From: Sarcophilus harrisii
Taxonomy: Eukaryota; Chordata; Mammalia; Dasyuromorphia; Dasyuridae
Assembly (NCBI RefSeq): GCF_902635505.1
Contig: NC_045426.1
Span: forward strand, 564,845,818-564,909,817
DNA length: 64,000 bases
Direction of reading: 5' to 3'
The notes below the pieces were generated by a model. It saw nothing but the letters and a program-made list of their open reading frames with translations. It had not been told where the DNA came from and made no database searches. The position numbers and the translations under genes are program-made. Shown piece after piece: positions 12,098-22,344 of this stretch (the stretch's first letter is position 1; each line of letters opens with the position of its first letter).

Positions 12098-12429
12098 GTA
12101 TGATACATCAGTTGAACTTTATGAAAGTTAGTTAATTCAATTGTTTTATGTTCTTTTCCTTCCTGGATATGAATATAAATTCTCTATTTTCCTCTTTGCT
12201 ATGTGTAGTCTTACTAAGTCACTTGGATTTTGGTTTTCCATTAATTTATTTTTTTAAAAGGGGGGATAATATCACATCAATTCTGATGAAAGGAATTTTG
12301 TGATAATGTAGTTAATAGATTTTGAAAAACATATATTACTAGTCTGTTGTTTTTTAGTCAGTTAACTATGTGTGACTTTCGTGATGCCATTTGGGATTTT
12401 ATTCTCAAAGATATTGAAGATATAGATCT

Positions 12430-12600
12430 CAGAGATATTCTCCAACTCATTTTATAGATGAGGAAACTGAGGTAAACATTTAAGTGAATTGCCCAGCTTC
12501 ACACAGCTAGTGTCAGGGGCCAGATTTGAATTCAGATGAGTTTTCCAATTTCAGGCCCAGCACTCTGTCCACGACACCACCTTAGCTGTCCAAAAATGAA
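12430..12600 (-). repeat. antisense marsupial SINE
   Basis: The order is 'tagatgaggaaactgaggta', 'gtgaattgcccagcttcac', 'acagctagtgtcaggggcc', 'cactctgtccacgacaccac'. It is the 5' two-thirds of the same SINE family as at 2985-3125. Confidence 0.8.
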
Positions 12601-12649
12601 GAACATTAGTTCTAGAATTGTGTTTTTTTTTTGTTGTTGTTGTTGTTGT

Positions 12650-12895
12650 TTGTTATTGTTTGTTTTTAGTTGTGTCTAACTCTTTGTGATGCCATTTGGG
12701 ATTTTTGTGGGAAATTATATAGGGAAATTGCCATTTCCATCGTCAGCTCATTTTACAGATGAGGAGGCAAATAGGGTTAAATGACTTGCTTAACATCATA
12801 TAGCTAGTAAGTGTTTGAGATCGGATTTGAACTTTGAGATTCCTGGCTCCGGGTCCCATACTTTATCCACTGTACCACTTAACTGTGTATTTTAA
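12650..12895 (-). repeat. antisense long marsupial SINE
   Basis: A fuller copy: 'ttgtgtctaactctttgtga', 'tgccatttgggatttttgtg', 'attgccatttccatcgtcag', 'acagatgaggaggcaaata', 'ctttatccactgtaccact'. The 3' end of this SINE is the block seen in sense at 505-640, which shows both are one family. Confidence 0.85.
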
Positions 12896-12949
12896 AGTAA
12901 CCTAAACATAAATCATGACATTCCTCTTCTGTGTTGTCCTTCTGCATAG

Positions 12950-13225
12950 GTCCTTCTAGCACAATGTGTGGTTTATTTTGCCAGAGCCCCAAAGTCTATT
13001 GAAGTGTACAATGCCTACAACAATGTCAAAGCCTGCTTGAGAAACCACCAGGGTCCTCTCCCACCTGTCCCAATGCACCTGAGAAATGCACCCACCAGGC
13101 TCATGAAGGACTTGGGCTATGGCAAAGGCTACAAATACAACCCTTCCTACAAGGATCCTGTGGAACAGGAATATCTGCCTGAAGAATTAAGAGGAATAGA
13201 CTTCTTTAAGCAAAAACGATGCTGA
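12950..13225 (+). CDS. WRNIP1: WRNIP1 last coding exon and stop
   Basis: The reading frame starts VLLAQCVVYFARAPKSIEVY, continues through NNVKACLRNHQGPLPPVPMH and TRLMKDLGYGKGYKYNPSYK, and ends EELRGIDFFKQKRC followed by TGA at 13,223-13,225. This is the canonical WRNIP1 C terminus; the human protein ends FFKQRRC. It carries the RarA-family C-terminal domain and the LRNAPTRLMKDLGYGKGYKY block conserved from bacteria. The four exons here give about 247 codons of an approximately 665-residue protein, so the N-terminal two-thirds are outside the window to the left. Spliced structure, intact frame and strong conservation make this a live gene. Confidence 0.97.
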   Translation, partial: VLLAQCVVYFARAPKSIEVYNAYNNVKACLRNHQGPLPPVPMHLRNAPTRLMKDLGYGKGYKYNPSYKDPVEQEYLPEELRGIDFFKQKRC

Positions 13226-13750
13226 ACTTTAAAGTGTGATATAAGTAAAAGGTATGGTGTTTTTCTAGGGAGGGTTGAGAAGGAAGAGCCCCTGTTTTTT
13301 TTTTGTTTTGTTTTGTTTTGTTTTTAGTTTATTGCCTGTTCAGGAGGGTGGGAGGGTAAGGGATGGTTAAATTATCAACAGATGTGTGCCAGGATTTTAA
13401 ATCCTTCAATGGGAGGCAGAATTACTTCTGTGACCAAATGCCTGACCTTGAAGTGCTATTCATTTGTACTCTGCAAAGCAATGCTAAGGAAAATAACTGG
13501 CAGCAATGTGCAATGAATGAGTGTGTCAGTAAGGAGTTAGCTATTTTGTCAGAGTATTTTAAGTTGCAAATTCATTTTGTAATTCAGTTCAGTAGTATTA
13601 TAGTTGTTTTCCTTTTTTAAAAGTGTATATTCTGGGTAAATTTAACTGTTAAGAAAAAAAAATTTACAATTTAATACCACATAGTGTTTAAGTATTTTTT
13701 TTTATATGGAAAGGTCTTATGAACCAATAAAGCTATTTCAAAGTATTCTT
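13226..13750 (+). other. WRNIP1: WRNIP1 3' untranslated region
   Basis: The region follows the stop codon and is AT-rich, with a (GTTTT)n run at 13,300-13,325. It ends a short way after AATAAA at 13,726, before 'caaagtattcttg'. The exact cleavage site is inferred, not seen. Confidence 0.7.
13726..13731 (+). terminator. WRNIP1 polyadenylation signal AATAAA
   Basis: A canonical AATAAA lies about 500 bases after the stop codon and is followed by a T-rich stretch ('gaatctttattttcccttt') suitable as a downstream element. Confidence 0.75.
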
Positions 13751-13838
13751 GAATCTTTATTTTCCCTTTTAATGGACTCATAAATGATACAACTAGAGGT
13801 GGGACTTTGATTGTAATGTTTGTTTACTGATTAAAAGC

Positions 13839-14431
13839 TGTGACAAATGCTAAGGCCAAGCAGAGTAAAGAGATTGTGAAGTTGGTTGTGGTCCCTTTAA
13901 GAAACTGATTTGAGATCCTTTCAGATTGATTTGGGCAGATTATTCCCAGCCCCTCCTGGCTGATACAGTATCAGTTCAGGAAGCCTGTACCTTTGATTCA
14001 CAAATCCTGGTCAAAAGCACCCCTTTAAATTCCAATAGGAGATCTGGGCTTGTCCCAGCTGCCACTGGATCTGAGCCAACTTGGGACTCCACCCACCGGC
14101 CCCTTTAGCTAAATCTCTGATTATAAAAGGAACCAAACTAAAACCCTCGATTTGCAAAGGTTCCAAACATGCCAGCACCATGCCTGGCACCCCAAGGACT
14201 CTCTGCCCACTGAAATACTGTTTCCAGTGCCCTCTCTTTCTCCTTAGCTATTTCCTTAATAGACTTTAACCTTACTTCCAATCCCCATAATAAACCTCTT
14301 TTATCAATCTAGGTTTTCGCATCTGTAAATTCCTTAACAGGGGACCCTTGTGCCGCCACTAGACCTCACATACCTCCCTGACCACCAGAAATCCTAATTT
14401 CATTCGAGTACCCCAAATCTAAACCTCATCA
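13839..14431 (+). mobile_element. fossil retroviral LTR (probably solo)
   Basis: The stretch opens with 'tgtgacaaatgc'. It has a TATA-like 'ttataaaagg' at about 14,121 and an AATAAA at 14,289, followed by a pyrimidine-rich U5-like region, and ends near 'cctcatca'. That order of U3, R and U5 signals is typical of an endogenous retrovirus LTR. I see no internal region beside it, so it looks like a solo LTR. Ends are approximate and no clean target duplication was found, which suggests an old insertion. It shares a short 'ctgaccaccag' U5-like motif with the LTR-like segment near 40,930. Confidence 0.55.
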
Positions 14432-16535
14432 ATTGTAGAGCCCAGAAGATGGTGTTTTTCAACCTTGCTCACTTTTGTAGATCTTAGTTTTAGGGTTTAT
14501 TGATGTTTGGACTTCAACACTTGTTTTAGGGGAATCATAGGCCTCCAGAAATGAAAGATAACAATATAATGCAATCTTGATGAGGAGACAAACTGAAGCC
14601 TATTCATTTAACAAACAGACCTTATGTCCTTCTGATGGAAGAAGCATGGAGAGTCAGGAAGTGAGTACCAAATGCTCTCTTACAGACATGGTGAACATCA
14701 TGATTGATAACAGTGGTAGGAATTTGTGATGGGTAGAAATCGCTCACTTTTAGAGGAAGGGTTTGGAATTGTGCATGAATCCTGCATATTGTGTTCTGGA
14801 TATTTGGTGGAGGGTAAAGTTTTCACGAGAGAACCATGAAGTTAGTGATATTTTCCCCTCCCAAATATTAAATATGACATCATAAATAGATGCAATATTA
14901 ATTAATGCAAACTGTGCAGACTGCAAAATTAATGCAAAAATTCCAAGCCCTGGCATTACCATCAAACAAGACAGTATATGCCCTCAGGGAGTTAACATTC
15001 TGATAGAGGAAGACTACTTAAAAGGAAGAGCTAAAAAGTTCTAGATAACTGAACAAGATACAGTGAAAGCTCACCTTTCAGAACCTGGCTTTCCCTGGAG
15101 TATGCAATCCAAGATTTCCTGTATTCCTTTGATGATAAGGATAAAAGCCAGAGTAGGCAATATGCTGTGGCAATAGATGTATCCAAATATGTGAAACTAT
15201 GAAAATACTCAATTTTCTTTGGTCTAGAAATTCCCAGTTGCCTCTATTCTTATGGATTCTGTCAATATATGTCAAGTCCTAAAGAGTAACGGACATATTT
15301 TTGGAATTTTGGTTAGTGGACTCCTCCCCAGTTTGAAAAAGCATTCATCTACTACCACTGGGTAGTTTAGTTGGGACATATCTGGTAGCTGCTCTTATTG
15401 AATTAATGTTAATTATGATAACTGGGAAAGATTGAAAGAAATAGTGAAATGTACTACATAGTAAATTGACTAGGTCAAGGGAGATCTAATTCCTCAGTTT
15501 TAAATTTATATGAAAATATTTTTTCAGTGGGTCTCTTTTCCCAACATGCAACTCTAAAACATAGATGAAATTTAAATATTGTTCACTGGAAGATGTTAAT
15601 AACTGATGGAAGGTAAGACAGCTTGGTTGAGACAAGAGATGATTTATCACGTCATAGAATTTTGTATGGGTCTTCAGAGATCATTTAGGATAATCACTGA
15701 GTTTTAAAGATGATAAATAGACCCAGAGAAAATCTTCAAGACAGAGGAACCTTATAAATTGAGTCCAACTCATTCTGAAGTTAGGAATTTCCTCTGTACC
15801 AGGTGCCCAAAGGCCATGCGCCTATCCTGAGGCCCCAGGTCCTGGAGAGTGTCCTCAGGAAAATTTTTCTATAACCTTATGGAGAGAAAGGACTTTGAAA
15901 CATGGCTTGATATAAACTGCACAAGTGATGCTGTTTCAAGGTTTTTCACAATTGTGGCCATCTTATGGCACAGCTTCGAGTAGATTATATGCTAAACTAG
16001 ACTGATTTGGGGGAAAGTTTTGTCCAGGCTTATAAAATCTGTAGATCAAGTAACTGATGTTGTATAGAAGTGGACCTAGAATTTAGCAAAACCCTCAGTA
16101 AGCATCTGTTGCTCTTGCAAGAAAAATGCAGAGGCACATACTGTCAATGGTTTTTACATTTGTATTCCAAAAAAGCAACTTTGTGAGTAATTGAAGGGGG
16201 AATGGGTGGTGAATATCACCTATTGATTGAGCTTGTAGTTTGATAGGTAAATGTCTCTCTTTTTTTTTTCCCCTCGTGAATTCTCCAGCCCCATTTCTCA
16301 ACCCATTTCTATTCTATATTCATTCAGGCCTTCTTAAACCCAAGAAGAGGATTTTACTCTTGTATCTCTCTTTCTATCATTATATTAGCTGTGTCTCCCT
16401 TTGCTTTCTACTATTATGTTTCTGATAGTAGATTTTTGCACAGATGAAGATTTTAATAGACAATCTGAACCGACACATTATAATACCCTCTTATTGGTAT
16501 GATTACAGCTTTGTACCATCTCTGGAGTAGAATTC
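14432..16535. other. intergenic sequence, no gene seen
   Basis: About 2.1 kb of AT-rich sequence. A MIR-like remnant sits at 15,650-15,745 ('tcatagaattttgtatgg', 'cagagatcatttaggat'). Short open frames on either strand have no recognisable content. Confidence 0.7.
15650..15745 (+). repeat. MIR-like SINE remnant
   Basis: It begins 'tcatagaattttgtatgg', passes 'cagagatcatttagga' and ends 'agacccagagaaaa', the 5' half of a MIR. Confidence 0.5.
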
Positions 16536-16930
16536 CTGTACTCTGATGTGGCTACCACTCTGATGCAGATTTTCTATATCACATCCGTGGACCACTGCAA
16601 TAGCCTGCAAGTGGATCTAACTGCTCCAAAGTTCACTCACTCCAATCCATCCTCCATTCAGTCATCAAAGTGATTATCTTAAGGCAAAGGTTTGATCCTG
16701 TCTTTCTGTGCCCCTCTCCCCTCCCCTGCCCCACATCAATAAACTCCAGGGATTTCCTATTATCTCCAGGACCAAATATAAAGTCCTCTGGCATTCAAAG
16801 CCCTTCATGACCCAGCCCCTTTCGATTTTTCTAAGCTTCTATCAAACACCTTATTCTCCAACACATACCCTTTGATACTTAACATGCTTTTCAATATACT
16901 TTTCATGCTCTTCAATAATTACAGCAACAC
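16536..16930 (+). repeat. L2/CR1-type LINE fragment
   Basis: It shows the L2-like order 'ccaggaccaaatataaagtc', 'tggcattcaaagcccttc', 'atgacccagccccttt'. The final L2 tail is absent; the hAT element follows directly. Confidence 0.6.
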
Positions 16931-16955
16931 TGGGTTTCCTGGATGTATCATGATA

Positions 16956-17147
16956 CAAGGGTCCTCAAACTAAGGCCTGCGGGCCAGATACAACAACTGA
17001 GGACATTTATCTCCCTCACCCCGGGTTATGAAGTTTCTATATTTAAAGGCCCACAAAACAAAGTTTTTGTTTTTACTATAGTCTGGCCCTCCAATAGTCT
17101 GAGGGACAGTGAACTGGCCCCCTATTTAAAAAGTTTGAGGAGCCCTG
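16956..17147 (+). mobile_element. short non-autonomous hAT-like DNA transposon
   Basis: The left end reads 'caagggtcctcaaactaa' and the right end reads 'aaaaagtttgaggagccctg', which are inverted copies of each other (terminal inverted repeats of about 16 bases). The inside holds 'ggcctgcgggccagat' and 'gaactggccccctattt'. The length of 192 bases and the internal 'ggccctccaatagtctgagg' fit a Charlie-like hAT MITE. Flanking octamers both contain 'tcatga' but are out of register, so the 8-base target duplication is imperfect. No transposase. Confidence 0.75.
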
Positions 17148-19239
17148 ATTCATGAACAATATATTTCATGATAATATTAATAGTGAGGCAAAAAGTTCTT
17201 AGGTTTGACAAGTCTTAGGATGTTCTGCTTCACATCTTAAATGCTTGCCTCCTAATTAATAACCACTTTTTAATTTTTAAAATTGGATATCTGAAATTAA
17301 GATACCTGTATATCAGAGTAAATGAGTTCTTCAGTTGGAGTGAGATAAAGTCAGCTCAAGAAAGGAGAGAAAATGATCTTCCTATAGATGAAAACTCTCA
17401 GCAATCTCTAGTCTTGGGATTCAAGGGGCATGTTGAGGAGTGGTTTCCCCACATAGTTGTGGCTCAGGACATCTCCAGTCCATCATTGCTTACAAATTCA
17501 CTTGTCTTTATCAGTTATCTTTTCAAATTTTTTTTTTTTTTTTAGCAGTTTCTGAATTCTAATACCCCTGCTCTCCCCCAAGCTGACATTTGAAGATTCC
17601 AGATAGCTAAAACGTATCTTACTATAATAGTTGGGTCTTTCTCAGAAGTTTTTTAATAATCAGGAATGAGGATAGAAAAGTAGTGTGGCACTAGGCAAAG
17701 AGCATGAATTTGAATCCAGGGATGTGGGTTTGAGTATTAATTCTGTCTCTTAATGTGGGGCAGCTAGGTGATACTAGAGCTCTAGGCCTAGAGTCGGGAA
17801 GACTCATCTGTGTAACTTTGGGGAACTCACTTAACTTTGTTTGCTTGGGTTCTTCAGCTCTAAAATGAGATGGAAAAGGAAATGAAAAACCACTCCAATT
17901 ATTTTTGCCAAGGAGATCCCAAAGTGCAATCTAATTGAAAAACAAATAACAACTGCACTTAAGAACTGTGTTCCCTTAGACAAGATATTTAAGTTGTCTC
18001 AGTTTTCTCAGGATAATACTGTATTTGTATTGCCTACCTCACAAAATTTTAATGAGTATCTAATAAAATAATCTGTGAGAGAGAATTTTGTAATGTGCTT
18101 TTTGTGCATATATGATAGCTGATAAGATTACAGGTTGGATATCTAGCTTTCTACCATTGAAAATAAAGTGAAAATGATTTACTTATGCTATTTCTGTATC
18201 TGAATAGAATAGTGCTGACAGCCATATAAGGATGTTCTGGTAAAATGATATCCAACTCAAAAGTAGAAACTTGATACCTTCAATGTGGTGTGTACTGTAA
18301 AAAATTTGTGTGGAAGTTGACCATAATTTAGGAAACAGAGAGTAAGCCAACATTCATCTGTGAATAAATCAGAATCCTTGCCTATTTACGATGAAATTTA
18401 GCAAACGGGGATTCTCCTTACAAATTGAAACTTAATCAATAAATATTATATTGTTGATTGTTTATAGGTTCAGGAAAAGGCAATGGCTAGAGTTACCAAA
18501 AACTTTTTTCTTGAGCATTAAAGTTTTTATTTGTAATTTTATTCTTCACTTAGAATTCGTGTTTCTTTAAAGAAGCAAAATTAAAATATAGAGCACTATC
18601 TGGGTTAACCAAATGGAAATAGATGGTTATGAGGAGCTGAAGAATGAAAATGATTGCTCTTTATTTTAGATTTCAATATCAAATTTGAGTAGTATCTAAC
18701 TACCAATGAGAAATTTTTGAGCTTTGTGTAACATGAAATGGCCAGAACCCATTCTTTGATGATAGTTGCAGCCATTGCCCATAGTTTATAATAATCACAT
18801 ATATTTATTGAGAACTTTAAAAGTTTTCAAAATGTTTTATATCCATTATCTCATTCAGTCCTCAAAAAAGCCTCTGAGTCATGAATTATAAAAGAAAAGG
18901 CTTGGTTCAGTGAAATTCAGTTTCAGTCTGCTAACAGAGATGGGGGTATTTGTATTGTTGGGGTTTAAAGGGAAGTGGAGGGAAGGGAAAGGAGAGGCAA
19001 GTTACAAGCTCTCAGAGCCTTCGTTTAGAATATTTACATTTTCCATCTCATATTGTAGGAAAGCATTTTATAAATCTTAAAAATGCCATAATGGAGTTTT
19101 TGTTATAATTATCTCCAGTTTTAAAAATAAGGAAATTAAGGTTTAAAAGAGTGACCAGCATGGGAAAGGCAAAGAACAAGGATTTAAATCTAAGTTATGC
19201 AACTCCAAATCTAATGTTTTCTCCATTAAAATATAATTT
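17148..19239. other. intergenic sequence with scattered SINE remnants
   Basis: About 2 kb without a gene. A sense marsupial SINE lies at 17,757-17,960. MIR-like text is visible at 18,780-18,900 and 19,020-19,210 ('ggaaattaaggtttaaaag'). Confidence 0.7.
17757..17960 (+). repeat. sense marsupial tRNA-core SINE
   Basis: It starts with the family head 'ggggcagctaggtg', runs through 'cctagagtcgggaagactca', 'aaatgagatggaaaaggaaa' and 'tttttgccaaggagatccc', and ends in an A-rich stretch. It is a nearly complete but diverged copy. Confidence 0.75.
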
Positions 19240-20135
19240 CTCTAGGATGTGGAAAAGTTAGGACACTAACTGTTGGTGGGACTGTGAACTGATCCAACTA
19301 TCTTGAAGAACAATTTGGAATTATACCCAAAGATAAAACTGTCTACTATGCCCAATGGGCAATTGTAAAGGGCTGAAACTCTCCAGTTCATGCACTGAGG
19401 TTCAGACAAGGAAGCACTTAAGGCTAATTACCAATTGGACAATACTCGATTGGCATTTGCTTGGAAAATGGCCTGCCCCACCATTCTGTGCTGGCTCCAT
19501 CAGTTGGTGTATTGGGAGATTGGGAGGAGGGATAAAAGGAGTGGAGGAGGACAAGCGAGCTGATTTTAAAGTATCCAGGGTGCTAACACTGTCTTCACAG
19601 GCAATCAGATTTTGATCAGCAATACTACGATTGAGTCTGTATCCCAAAGACATGAAAAAGGGAAAAGGACCCACATGTGCAAAAATATAGGGGTTTTCTT
19701 TGTGGTGGCAAAGAGTTGGAAATTGGGGGAATGCTTATCAATTGGGGAATGGCTGAATAAGTTTTGATATATAAATGTAATTGAATAGTGTTGTGCTACA
19801 AGAAGTGATGGCTAGTCAGCTTTCAGAAAAAATTGGAAAGCTTTCCATAAAGTGATGTTGAGTGACGTGAACAGAACCAGGAACACACTGTATACAGTAA
19901 CACCACCACTATGTGATGATAAATCTATGATTGCCATATCTCTTAGCAATATAATGATCTAAGACAACTCTAAAAGATTCATGATAGAAAATTCTATCCA
20001 TATCCAAAGAAAGAACCATGGAGTCCGAATGCAGATTGAAACAAACCTATTTGTACTTTTTGTTGGTTTTTTTGTTGGGTGTTTTTTTTATGTGTGGGTT
20101 TTCCCTTTTGTTGTTTCTTTGACTAATTTGGGGAA
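19240..20135 (+). repeat. L1 3' region, split by an LTR-like insert
   Basis: Text such as 'ttggtgggactgtgaactga', 'caatttggaattatacccaa', 'aaaggacccacatgtgcaaaa', 'atcaattggggaatggctga' and 'gtgaacagaaccaggaacac' is the L1 ORF2 end and 3' region. The stretch 19,364-19,607 is foreign to it and splits it. Confidence 0.75.
19364..19607 (+). mobile_element. partial fossil LTR inserted in L1
   Basis: The insert opens 'tgtaaagggctgaaactctc' and has a TATA-like 'gggataaaagg' at about 19,529. It ends where L1-like text resumes ('attttgatcagcaat'). The start and the TATA-type promoter suggest the U3/R part of an ERV LTR. It is short and probably incomplete. It is younger than the host L1. Confidence 0.4.
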
Positions 20136-20139
20136 AAAA

Positions 20140-20875
20140 TGAAACTATGTCTGCCCTTTGATTCAGCAATCCCACTATTAAGGCTGTTTCCCAAGGTGAT
20201 TAAGGGAAAGGGAAAATAATTTATATGTACTAAAATACTTATAACCACTCCCTTTATAAGAATTGGAAATTTCAGGGATACCTGTAAATTTTAAAATGGA
20301 CAAGTTGTCACATGATTATGATTGAATACTATTGTGCTATAAAAAATGATGAGCTGGTTGATTTTAGGAAAACATGAAAATACTTGCATGAAATAGTGAA
20401 GAGTGAAATGAGCAGATCCAAGAGAACATTGTACATAGAACTAGCAATATTGTTCTAAGAACCACTTTGAAGGATTAAATTTTTTTGAAGGATTTTAAAT
20501 GTTATAAATATTCAAAGTACAAAGGGCTTATGAAGGAAGATGCTATCCACATCCAGAGAAAACATAAATAGAAGTATGTCTATTATGGTTTTACATATGT
20601 ACATACATATAAACATATGTATGTACATAGATATCTAATAGCTTTCTCTAGGGCAGGGGATGGGAATACAAAAGAAAACTTAGAAGAAAGTGCAGAAAAG
20701 TAAGGTAGCTTTGAAAATGATATGTATTATTTATTGCATAGTTTTTCAAAAAAACCAAATCAAACTAGAAATTGATAATTTTATATTAAATCTAATATTG
20801 TACCATGTACATGGAAATGTTCCTTTTTGTCTTTTGTATTGTTAAAAATTAATGAAAATTAAAAAGAAAAAGCAT
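20140..20875 (+). repeat. second L1 3' region
   Basis: It restarts at an earlier L1 position ('tgaaactatgtctgcccttt', 'attcagcaatcccactat'), passes 'atgattgaatactattgtgc' and 'gagtgaaatgagcagatcc', and ends in 'aaaattaaaaagaaaaagc'. It is therefore a separate insertion abutting the previous one. Confidence 0.7.
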
Positions 20876-22344
20876 ACAATAAATTTAATATGTTACTTTC
20901 AATTAAAAATGATGTCTCTGAAAGAAATAGACATAGAAAGCAGGTTCTGCTCCTAAGGAACTTGCAACAGTCTTATTGTCAGTACTGCAATATGGGAGCT
21001 GAAAAATAATATTGTGAAAATCAATCAAATTATCAGGTCTAATAGTAAATGAATAAAAAAGAAAAACATTTATAAAACACTTCACTATATGTGAAGTATT
21101 AGAACTACAAATACAAGACTGTTCCTGCCAGTGATGGCCAGAGAGCCACAAATCTGGGAGAGTGAGGTGGACCTATATAGCTATAAAGAAGTTATAGATT
21201 GACAGGCTGTTTCTAGAAGTAATATTGGTAGTGATTTGATTACAATTCACAGAACAAAAGGAGTAGGTATTTGGCACGTGTCAAAAAGACTATGGGGAGG
21301 ACTATTGGATGCATCTTCTGATAGTGTAATAGTTCAATCATCTGGGGCAGGCTAATTAAAGTGGGCTGTGAGAGTTTGCACTCTAATCAGAACAGCTGGG
21401 GTGCAGGATAAAGGTTCCAAACCTGAGAGGTTTAAATTCCTCAGAACTTAATCTCTGGAAGCCTCAAAAACAGCACAGCTGTAGAGAAGATGGAAAAAGA
21501 AGGGCCTGGATGGACAGCTGGAGGTATCATCTGGTGGTGTAGGGTGACAAGATACAGTAGAAAGAACTGTAGGAAGCACCTGGGGCACTGCCCCATTTGG
21601 GGATATCCAATTCCTGGGTAGAAATAGCTTTCCCCCAACCCCAGTTACTTATGTTTTTGTATGTCTGAACTATTTCTGGGGCCTCAATAATATATGCTAT
21701 ATGCTTGCCCCTGACCACATGAGGGCTCATCCTAGTTCTACCACAGTAGTCTCTTTTCATAGTATTTGAAAATAAGGAAAGGAAGCTTTGACATCCTTAT
21801 TTGGGGGGGCCAACCACTGGAGTGGAGGAAAGGCTTTCAAGTGGTGGGGTCTGCTGGTGATTTCAGTGCTCTAGGTGGGTGTAATCTGCATTTATAGAAA
21901 CCTGTCAATTTTAAATTCATGTTCGTTTATTCCCTTGCAAGGCATAGATCTTTAGAAGAATAATACAACATAAAATCTTCTTTGTACCTCAAACAGTACT
22001 TCGCCATACACTAAGCATTCAGCCTTTTAGCATTTAAGGCTGTATAATTTTAATATTTGATTCTGATGGCTTCTCATCAAAGTTTAACATTCATCTGTGC
22101 TTCATAGTTACAACCACAAGAGGTCAGACATGTACCATGATTGAATTAAGCTCCCTTGACTTTCTTTGCTGACAAGAAAACTCTAAGCAAACTCCATAAT
22201 GTCATTTACCTATGAATATAATTTAACAACAGAAGTCACATAGAAATGACTCTTGAAGGGAAAAGCCTATTGTGAAAGTTTAAAAAACATACAAACATGT
22301 TACTAAGCAAGGCATCTTACCACCTGTTTTGACTAGTAAATTTT
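20876..22344. other. intergenic sequence, nothing recognised
   Basis: About 1.5 kb of mixed sequence without a recognisable gene or named repeat. The open frames near 21,440-21,760 lack any domain. Confidence 0.6.

Larger units (their letters stand above)
12098..12949. other. last WRNIP1 intron
   Basis: An 852-base intron with GT at 12,098 and 'gcatag' acceptor ending at 12,949. Two antisense SINEs (12,430-12,600 and 12,650-12,895) fill more than half of it. The second ends about 55 bases before the acceptor, close to where the branch point should be. Confidence 0.85.
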
